This document shows, in pieces, positions 46,123 through 51,349 of a stretch of 51,349 bases of DNA. Origin of the DNA: Desulfuromonadaceae bacterium (GTDB lineage Bacteria; Desulfobacterota; Desulfuromonadia; Geobacterales; Pseudopelobacteraceae). Below the pieces are notes generated by a model. The model searched no databases. It was not told the DNA's origin and saw only the letters and a list, made by a program, of their open reading frames with translations. The stretch's first letter is position 1, and each line of letters opens with the position of its first letter. The stretch covers positions 1-51,349 of the forward strand of contig JAQTQX010000030.1 in NCBI GenBank assembly GCA_028712075.1. Direction: 5' to 3'. A program made the translations under genes and the position numbers.

Positions 46123-47385
46123 ATGGAACTGAAATACGGCTCAATAACATGTCCTGTCACACTCCCGCCGGAACATCTGGCGGGAGTTATTGTCCCGCCA
46201 TCGGTTGCTGCAGAACAATCTCCCGCTGATATCATTGAATCCGCGCTGAATGACTGCGCTGACAATATTGCTGCATTCACGCCGGGTGAAACGGTTGTTA
46301 TCGTCACCTCCGATATTACCCGCTATACCGGCAGCGAACTCTATTTGCCGTTGTTGGTGGAGCGACTCAATCGGCAGGGAATTGCCGACAGTAATATTGA
46401 AATTCTGATCGCTCTCGGCATTCATCGCAAACAGACTGCTGCAGAACATCGAAAGATTCTTGGTCCACTCTATGGCCGGATTCGCGTGAACGACCATGAA
46501 TGTGATGATCCTGAGGCACTTTCTTTTATCGGCACGACGGCCAGCGGCGTCAGTGTCAGCATTAACCGGAAGGCGGTTGAGGCTGATCGCCTGATTCTGA
46601 CCGGCACGATAGGTTTTCATTACTTTGCCGGTTTTGGAGGCGGGCGCAAGAGTGTCCTGCCGGGCATTGCCAGCCGCAGCGCCTGCATGGCCAGTCATTT
46701 TGCCGTGCTTAATCCGGGTGAAGGGAACGGCAAAAATCCCTTGGCGACCACCGGTAATCTGGAGGGGAACCCGGTCCACCGTACGATGGCGGAAGGGTGT
46801 GCTCTTGCGCGGCCGAGCTTCATTCTGAATACGGTGTTGACGGCAGATAAACGTATAATTGCCGCCTTCGCCGGTGATTGGCAGAGTGCGCATGAGGCGG
46901 GCTGCCGTTTTTATCGTGAACGGTTTGCATATCCATTGACAGAAAAAGCTGATCTGGTGGTTGCATCCTGCGGCGGATTCCCCAAGGACATCAATCTTAT
47001 CCAGGCCCACAAGTCGATGGAATATGCGGCACAGGCGCTCAAAGACGGCGGCGTGATGATCCTGCTGGCCGAGTGCCGTGATGGTTTTGGTAATGGGACG
47101 TTCTTCAGCTGGTTTCGCCACAAGAGTTTGTCTGAGTTTGAAACGGCACTGCGGGCACGATATGAAATCAACGGCCAGACAGCCTATTCACTGCTGCAGA
47201 AGGCGCAGCGCTTCCGGATCATCCTTGTTTCTCAGTTTCCAGCGGAGCAGGTCACGCAGATGGGGATGATTCCGGCGCAGAATCTTGATGAGGCTATGGA
47301 TATGGCGGCCGGAATGCTGCCGGAAAAATGGCGCTGCTATCAGATGCCTGAAGCGGGCAGTGTGCTGCCGGTACCAGCAGGGTGA
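46123..47385 (+). CDS. LarA-family nickel-dependent racemase-like protein
   Basis: A 420-residue member of the lactate racemase (DUF2088) family. Residues matching the LarA active site are present: Asp64 and Arg67 in SDITRYTG, His101 in ALGIHRKQ, Lys176 in GGRKSVLPG (the lysine that holds the nickel-pincer cofactor), His192, and Gln294/Lys297 in LIQAHKSM. It should therefore be an active alpha-hydroxy-acid racemase or relative. The cofactor genes larB, larC and larE are not in the window. It starts 21 bases after the YtxH gene. Confidence 0.9.
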   Translation: MELKYGSITCPVTLPPEHLAGVIVPPSVAAEQSPADIIESALNDCADNIAAFTPGETVVIVTSDITRYTGSELYLPLLVERLNRQGIADSNIEILIALGIHRKQTAAEHRKILGPLYGRIRVNDHECDDPEALSFIGTTASGVSVSINRKAVEADRLILTGTIGFHYFAGFGGGRKSVLPGIASRSACMASHFAVLNPGEGNGKNPLATTGNLEGNPVHRTMAEGCALARPSFILNTVLTADKRIIAAFAGDWQSAHEAGCRFYRERFAYPLTEKADLVVASCGGFPKDINLIQAHKSMEYAAQALKDGGVMILLAECRDGFGNGTFFSWFRHKSLSEFETALRARYEINGQTAYSLLQKAQRFRIILVSQFPAEQVTQMGMIPAQNLDEAMDMAAGMLPEKWRCYQMPEAGSVLPVPAG

Positions 47386-47434
47386 ACGAATTATTTGCAT
47401 AAGATGGATTATGTCAGTACGCGGGAAGTGAAAC

Positions 47435-47881
47435 ATGAGTTTGCACAACCAACTGAAATCGCTCGGCTCAGGTGCTACCACCTACAACTATGACAAACCG
47501 GATGCGGGGTTGCTCGAAGCGTTCCCGAGCCCTTTTGCCCACAGTGAGTTGAATCCAGTGGGTGCTGTCGGGACTCTTCATATCGACTGTCCTGAGTTTA
47601 CCTGCCTCTGTCCCATGACCGGCCAGCCTGATTTCGGCACGATAGTTATTGATTATCAACCGGATCAGCTCTGTGTCGAGAGCAAGAGCCTGAAGTTGTA
47701 TCTCGGCTCGTTCCGGATGCATGGCGAATTTCATGAGGCGGGTGTTAACCGCATCTGCAACGATCTGGTCAAGCTGCTTGAGCCGGTATGGTTGACGGTA
47801 CGGGGTGAATTTACCCCGCGCGGCGGCATTCCGTTCTGGCCGACTGCTGAATACCGAAAAAATAGCCCACGGCTGTTTTGA
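47435..47881 (+). CDS. queF: NADPH-dependent preQ0 reductase QueF
   Basis: A 148-residue single-domain enzyme reducing 7-cyano-7-deazaguanine to preQ1 for queuosine tRNA modification. [15 protein letters not shown] holds the nucleophile Cys59 and Asp66, with the spacing known from B. subtilis. [13 protein letters not shown] binds NADPH. It is the short (B. subtilis-like) form. Confidence 0.96.
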   Translation: MSLHNQLKSLGSGATTYNYDKPDAGLLEAFPSPFAHSELNPVGAVGTLHIDCPEFTCLCPMTGQPDFGTIVIDYQPDQLCVESKSLKLYLGSFRMHGEFHEAGVNRICNDLVKLLEPVWLTVRGEFTPRGGIPFWPTAEYRKNSPRLF

Positions 47882-47909
47882 TACAATAATTCAAGGAGAA
47901 TCTGCGGTC

Positions 47910-48473
47910 ATGTTTTCTACATCTGATTTTAAAAAAGGTCTGGTCATTCAGCTGGATAGTGCACCCTGTATCATTGTTGATATAAACATCAGTTCGCCCA
48001 CCGCCCGTGGCGCCAACACCATGGTAAAAACCAAATACCGGAATCTGATCACCGGTCAGGTGCTGGAAAAGACTTTCCGTTCCGGCGAGAAAGTGGATGA
48101 GGCTGATTTCGAGCGCCACAAAGGACAGTTCCTGTATGCCGATGGCGGCAACGGAGTGTTCATGGATCTTGAAAACTATGAACAGTTCGAGATGCCCGCC
48201 GAAGAATTTGAACCACTCTCGTTATATCTGCTTGACGGGACTGAGGTCGTGCTTGGTTTGTTCGAGGGACGTATGGTTAATGTTGATTTACCGATGACAG
48301 TTGAGTTGATAGTTACAGAAACGCCGCCGGTCATAAAGAACGCCACGGCGACCGCCGAGACCAAGGAAGCGATTTGCGAAACCGGGCTAAAAATACGGGT
48401 TCCCCCGTATCTTGAGTCGGGTGAAAAGGTGAAGGTCGATACCCGGGATGGCCGTTTCCTTTCCCGGGCATAA
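47910..48473 (+). CDS. yeiP: Elongation factor P-like protein (YeiP/EfpL)
   Basis: A 187-residue EF-P paralogue. The tip loop reads SPTARGANTM, as in YeiP (SPTARGAAT), not the KPGKG loop of EF-P, so an Arg sits where EF-P has its modified Lys. The C-terminal YLESGEKVKVDTRDGRFLSRA is the conserved OB-fold end. The ATG at 47910 follows AAGGAGAA; a longer reading inside queF is rejected. It probably relieves ribosome stalling on a motif subset. Confidence 0.92.
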   Translation: MFSTSDFKKGLVIQLDSAPCIIVDINISSPTARGANTMVKTKYRNLITGQVLEKTFRSGEKVDEADFERHKGQFLYADGGNGVFMDLENYEQFEMPAEEFEPLSLYLLDGTEVVLGLFEGRMVNVDLPMTVELIVTETPPVIKNATATAETKEAICETGLKIRVPPYLESGEKVKVDTRDGRFLSRA

Positions 48474-48499
48474 CTGCTGAAAACTGTTATTAATATTAC

Positions 48500-48528
48500 T
48501 TGACACCGCCGTACTCGTTCTCTATTAT
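48500..48528 (+). promoter_or_regulatory. Promoter of the CAT-anticodon tRNA
   Basis: TTGACA, exactly 17 bases, then TATTAT, with the tRNA starting 14 bases later. Confidence 0.85.
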
Positions 48529-48541
48529 GCAATTCCCCTAC

Positions 48542-48618
48542 GGGCCTATAGCTCAGTTGGCTAGAGCCACCGGCTCATAACCGGTTGGTCCCAGGTTCGA
48601 GTCCTGGTGGGCCCACCA
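48542..48618 (+). tRNA. tRNA with CAT anticodon (Met or lysidine-type Ile2)
   Basis: A 77-base cloverleaf with encoded CCA. GGGCCTA pairs with TGGGCCC allowing one weak pair, the anticodon loop is CTCATAA on an ACCGG/CCGGT stem, and the T arm is CCAGG-TTCGAGT-CCTGG. The acceptor starts with a G-C pair as in elongator species, so it is not the initiator. Met and Ile2 cannot be told apart here. Confidence 0.93.
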
Positions 48619-48695
48619 TTTTACACAAGTCGAGGAAAAAACGCCGGATGCCGGCCAGATATCTGGGAATGTCCCGACCCCATACCTCACCACGA

Positions 48696-48725
48696 GAGTG
48701 CACACCGCAAGGTTGCACTCTTTTT
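48696..48725 (+). terminator. Terminator after the tRNA
   Basis: GAGTGCA-CACC, a GCAA tetraloop, and GGT-TGCACTC with one bulge are followed by TTTTT. It lies just before the NIF3-family gene. Confidence 0.85.
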
Positions 48726-48736
48726 AATTGTAGCCG

Positions 48737-49882
48737 ATGAAAACGCCTAAAGTAGCGGATATAGTTGGAATAGTTAATAAATTTGCACCAGTAGTATTGG
48801 CGGAACCGTGGGATAACTCCGGGCTTCAGGTTGGCGACCCCTCTGCTGAAGTGTTCCGTATCATGGTTGCACTCGATCCGACAGCTGAGGTCATAACTTC
48901 TGCGCTTGCCTCTTCCTGCCAGCTTCTTGTTACTCATCACCCTCTTATATTCAAGCCACTCACGTCTATTTCAACGGCAACCCCGCTGGGTGCCCTGCTG
49001 CACACTGCCATCAAAAACGGACTGTCAATACTTTCCCTGCACACCAATTACGATATCGCCACCGGCGGGTTAAATGACGTGCTGGCAAGCACAATAGGTC
49101 TGCCAGACTCTGTCCCACTTAAAGTAACGTCGTCATCCGAACTGGTCAAACTGGTGGTCTTTGTCCCTGCTGCACAGCTTGCTTTGGTGCGCTCCGCACT
49201 TTTCCCCTTTGCTGCAGCTCAGGGCAACTATTGTGATTGTTCCTTCTCCGGGGGTGGTGTCGGGACGTTTACTCCCACTGCAGGCGCACAGCCATTTATT
49301 GGTACTGTGGGGAAACTGTCCGAAGTTAGTGAAGAACGGCTTGAACTGCTGGTGGAACGAAGCCGGCTGTCACGAGCAGTGCGCGTGCTGCGGGACGTCC
49401 ATCCGTACGAGGAGCCCGCCTTTGATCTGTATCCTCTGTTCAATGAGGGTGAAAAGCGGGGTCTTGGCCGGATCGGGAGTTTATCGGCGCCGTGTACTCT
49501 GGAGGAGTATGCCGCGCGGATAGGCACGGCATTACGGACACCGGCATTGCGCTACACAGGAGATCCACATACTATGGTGACCAGGGTTGCGCTCTGCAGC
49601 GGCAGTGGAGCGTCCTTGCTTCACGATGCGGTCAGGGCCGGTGCAGATGTTCTGGTAACCGGCGATGTAAAGTATCATGATGCACGCGAAGCAGAAAATA
49701 TGGGATTGGCATTTATTGATGCCGGACATTTTTCCACAGAAATTATCATGGTGGAAGAAATAACGGAAAGATTCGGTCAAGCCCTTTTAAAGGCCGGATT
49801 CAAAGATTGTCAGGTGCAGGCGTGCCGAACGGAAGTTGATCCGTTTCATCTCCTGCCGGGAATATCACGTACAAATTTGTAG
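48737..49882 (+). CDS. NIF3-family dinuclear metal-centre protein
   Basis: A 381-residue protein of the NIF3/YbgI/YqfO family. The metal ligands are in LLVTHHPLIF (His pair), SLHTNYD and DAGHFSTE. Residues from about 130 to 240 form the extra PII-like insertion of the long (YqfO) form (FVPAAQLALVRSALF, RVLRDVHPYEEPAFDLYPL). Function is unresolved in the family; some members are annotated as GTP cyclohydrolase I type 2. The adjacent coiled-coil zinc-ribbon gene is a common partner. Confidence 0.93.
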   Translation: MKTPKVADIVGIVNKFAPVVLAEPWDNSGLQVGDPSAEVFRIMVALDPTAEVITSALASSCQLLVTHHPLIFKPLTSISTATPLGALLHTAIKNGLSILSLHTNYDIATGGLNDVLASTIGLPDSVPLKVTSSSELVKLVVFVPAAQLALVRSALFPFAAAQGNYCDCSFSGGGVGTFTPTAGAQPFIGTVGKLSEVSEERLELLVERSRLSRAVRVLRDVHPYEEPAFDLYPLFNEGEKRGLGRIGSLSAPCTLEEYAARIGTALRTPALRYTGDPHTMVTRVALCSGSGASLLHDAVRAGADVLVTGDVKYHDAREAENMGLAFIDAGHFSTEIIMVEEITERFGQALLKAGFKDCQVQACRTEVDPFHLLPGISRTNL

Positions 49883-49897
49883 TAAGGGGGAATTGAC

Positions 49898-50608
49898 TTG
49901 AAAAAGAGACTGGAGATGCTTGAACAGTTGCAGGAGATCGATCAGACTATCGATGTCCTCAAAGCCGGTCAAAGTGCTTTGCAGGCAGAGTTGCTCGGAA
50001 TCAGCCAGGGTGTTGACGTTGCCCGGGAAGAAATTGTGCTTCTTGAAGCCGGTTTGGCAAAACAGGAGGCGGAAAAGGGTGAACTGGAAGTCACCCATGC
50101 GGCGGAGCTGGAGAATATCACCCGATCCGAAACAAACATGAAAGAGATCAAAACCAATAAGGAATTTCAGGCGGTTGGCCGCGAAATTACCGCTGCCAAA
50201 AAGCAGGTTACCGAGATTGAGGACCTGCTGCTGCAGAAGATCAGCCAGATTGAAGAACTTGCCGGCGAACTTGCGGCAAAACGGAGCTTATGCGGCGAGC
50301 TTGCCGAAAATTCCGCCCAGCGTATTGCAGAAAAGCAATCTGAAATCGATAAGATCCAGTCGGATATTGATGCTGATGTGGTACGTCGGGAAAAGGTGGT
50401 GAACGAAATTCCCGCAAGTCTGGTGAAACGTTTCACAATCTTGAGGGAACAGCGTCATGGCAGGGCATTAGCTATTGCCCGTGACGGTAATTGTCTTGGG
50501 TGCAATATGCACCTCCCTCCTCAGCTGTATAACAATTTGTATAAGAACGAAGAGCTTCTGACCTGTCCTCATTGCCAGCGGATTCTTATTCTCAGGCTGC
50601 AGCAGTAA
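49898..50608 (+). CDS. Coiled-coil protein with C4 zinc ribbon
   Basis: A 236-residue protein. About residues 1-170 form a long antiparallel coiled coil, including the conserved turn KTNKEFQAVGREI. The C-terminus has CLGCNMHLPPQLYNNL and CPHCQRIL, a four-cysteine zinc ribbon. The family accompanies NIF3 genes widely and may bind nucleic acid; its role is not settled. The TTG at 49898 follows AAGGGGG; an in-frame ATG at 49916 would lose the first six residues. Confidence 0.9.
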   Translation: MKKRLEMLEQLQEIDQTIDVLKAGQSALQAELLGISQGVDVAREEIVLLEAGLAKQEAEKGELEVTHAAELENITRSETNMKEIKTNKEFQAVGREITAAKKQVTEIEDLLLQKISQIEELAGELAAKRSLCGELAENSAQRIAEKQSEIDKIQSDIDADVVRREKVVNEIPASLVKRFTILREQRHGRALAIARDGNCLGCNMHLPPQLYNNLYKNEELLTCPHCQRILILRLQQ

Positions 50609-50672
50609 CATGCATACACGGATTTAATTGTGAAGAACGCGCTGGTATGGCATTCCGCACAGTTGCCGTTTT

Positions 50673-51043
50673 GGTTGAAGTAGTCCAGATGGCCGCTGCC
50701 GGTTATCCGGTGGAGGAAAGTCCGGGCTCCATAGGGCGTGACGCTGGATAACGTCCAGCGGGGGTGACCCCAGGGAATAGTGCCACAGAGAGAAGTCCGC
50801 CTGCTTCGGCAGGTAAGGGTGAAAGGGTGAGGTAAGAGCTCACCGGGTTTGGCGGTGACGCCAGATGCCAGGTAAACCCCGTCAGGAGCAAGACCAAATA
50901 GGGGGGCGTTAAGAGCGGCCCGCTCGTGCCCCCGGGTTGGTTGCTTGAGGCTGTCGGTAACGATTGACCCAGATGAATGACCATCGCCCGGGAAGGGGTA
51001 ACCCGACCCGGGAACAGAACCCGGCTTACGGACTGCTTCAACC
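50673..51043 (+). ncRNA. rnpB: RNase P RNA (class A)
   Basis: The catalytic RNA that trims tRNA 5' leaders. GGTTGAAGTAGTC at the 5' end pairs with GACTGCTTCAACC at the 3' end as helix P1. GAGGAAAGTCCGGGCTCC (CR-I), AGGGTGAAAGGGTGAGGTAAGAG and the 3' conserved AACAGAACCCGGCTTA are diagnostic. Length is about 371 nt. The apparent protein frames across it are chance. Confidence 0.95.
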
Positions 51044-51046
51044 AAA

Positions 51047-51104
51047 AAAAAGCTGTAATTTCCAAGAGATATGCGTTAGACGCATTTTGGGGATTACAGC
51101 TTTT
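51047..51104 (+). terminator. Terminator of rnpB
   Basis: AAAAGCTGTAAT pairs with ATTACAGCTTTT, with an inner hairpin ATGCG-TTAGA-CGCAT. It directly follows P1 of RNase P RNA. Confidence 0.85.
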
Positions 51105-51349
51105 GTGATTTATGTCAGCGATGTCTGGATAGTTAGTCCTGCCTTGGATTGAGAAGAATAGTCAGACGCAACTTTGAGAAGTAGTTTCCTGATATTTCAT
51201 GTTGGTTGAAGGCCTTTTCTGACAGGTATACTCATTTAATACACGCTTGATTGCCATATACATGAAACGTAACCTGCCGAAATCACTATACTCGGTTTCT
51301 GGTTAGCGATAATTAGTATTATTTTTTCATACAGCTACAGGTATCTGCT
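51105..51349. other. Stretch without recognised genes
   Basis: The last 245 bases are A/T-rich with no convincing coding frame, RNA or repeat. They probably lead into a gene right of the window. Confidence 0.5.

Noticed and set aside
46141..47121. A 326-codon open frame antisense to the LarA-like gene
   Set aside because: All LarA active-site residues are present on the plus strand; the antisense frame shows no domain.
50569..51065. Protein frames across the RNase P RNA region
   Set aside because: The sequence is rnpB with conserved core and P1 pairing; the frames are accidental.

Overview
The window looks like chromosome of a Geobacter-type bacterium (Desulfuromonadales/Desulfobacterota). 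This is an inference from content and style: hybrid histidine kinases, two sigma-54 promoters, MeaB plus a split B12-binding mutase subunit, TonB-linked cobalamin uptake and lipopolysaccharide heptose synthesis. No marker here fixes the species. No phage, insertion sequence or CRISPR array was seen.

Layout. (1) 1-7029, plus strand: the tail of a 5S rRNA and its terminator, then prmA-rsmE-zinc-ribbon gene-mutL-miaA-hfq-DUF512 radical SAM gene, a compact translation/repair/RNA block with repeated stop/start overlaps. (2) 7109-13990, minus strand: a cheW-chemoreceptor pair, a membrane TPR protein, an MltD-like transglycosylase, an OmpA-type porin, and YtxH and DUF948 envelope proteins. (3) 14058-19299, minus: cobalt ECF importer cbiMNQO, followed by translationally coupled hldD and then meaB, behind a leader of about 600 nt holding two cobalamin riboswitches in tandem. 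(4) 19348-26340, minus: a second operon with the same tandem leader: TonB receptor (btuB-like), btuF, btuC, btuD, a small His/Cys-rich protein and a ZnuA-like metal-binding lipoprotein. (5) 26424-31171: tRNA-Lys, a stand-alone nikMN-like nickel/cobalt membrane component, then on the plus strand a structured leader and tupABC (tungstate uptake) overlapping an atypical sirtuin gene. (6) 31116-38203, minus: a three-gene signalling operon (periplasmic binding protein and two hybrid kinases) and a GC-rich TonB receptor. (7) 38276-45768: a truncated enoyl-CoA-hydratase pseudogene, an NADP-type glutamate dehydrogenase gene, a four-gene B12/acyl-CoA operon (crotonase-like, cobO, B12-binding mutase subunit, crotonase-like) and a large NAD-type glutamate dehydrogenase gene. 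Both gdh genes have a sigma-54 promoter. (8) 45856-51349, plus: YtxH protein, LarA-like racemase, queF, EF-P-like yeiP, a CAT-anticodon tRNA, a NIF3-family gene, a coiled-coil zinc-ribbon gene and the RNase P RNA (rnpB).

Theme. Cobalamin and metal supply runs through the window: cobalt import, B12 import, B12 adenosylation (cobO), a B12-dependent mutase subunit and its MeaB chaperone, plus nickel and tungstate systems. The strongest unusual feature is the pair of tandem cobalamin riboswitch leaders. In each, a first aptamer sits before an intrinsic terminator and a second, shortened aptamer sits just before the Shine-Dalgarno sequence. In each first aptamer a 110-bp palindromic repeat is nested in a peripheral arm, with compensatory base changes between the two copies.
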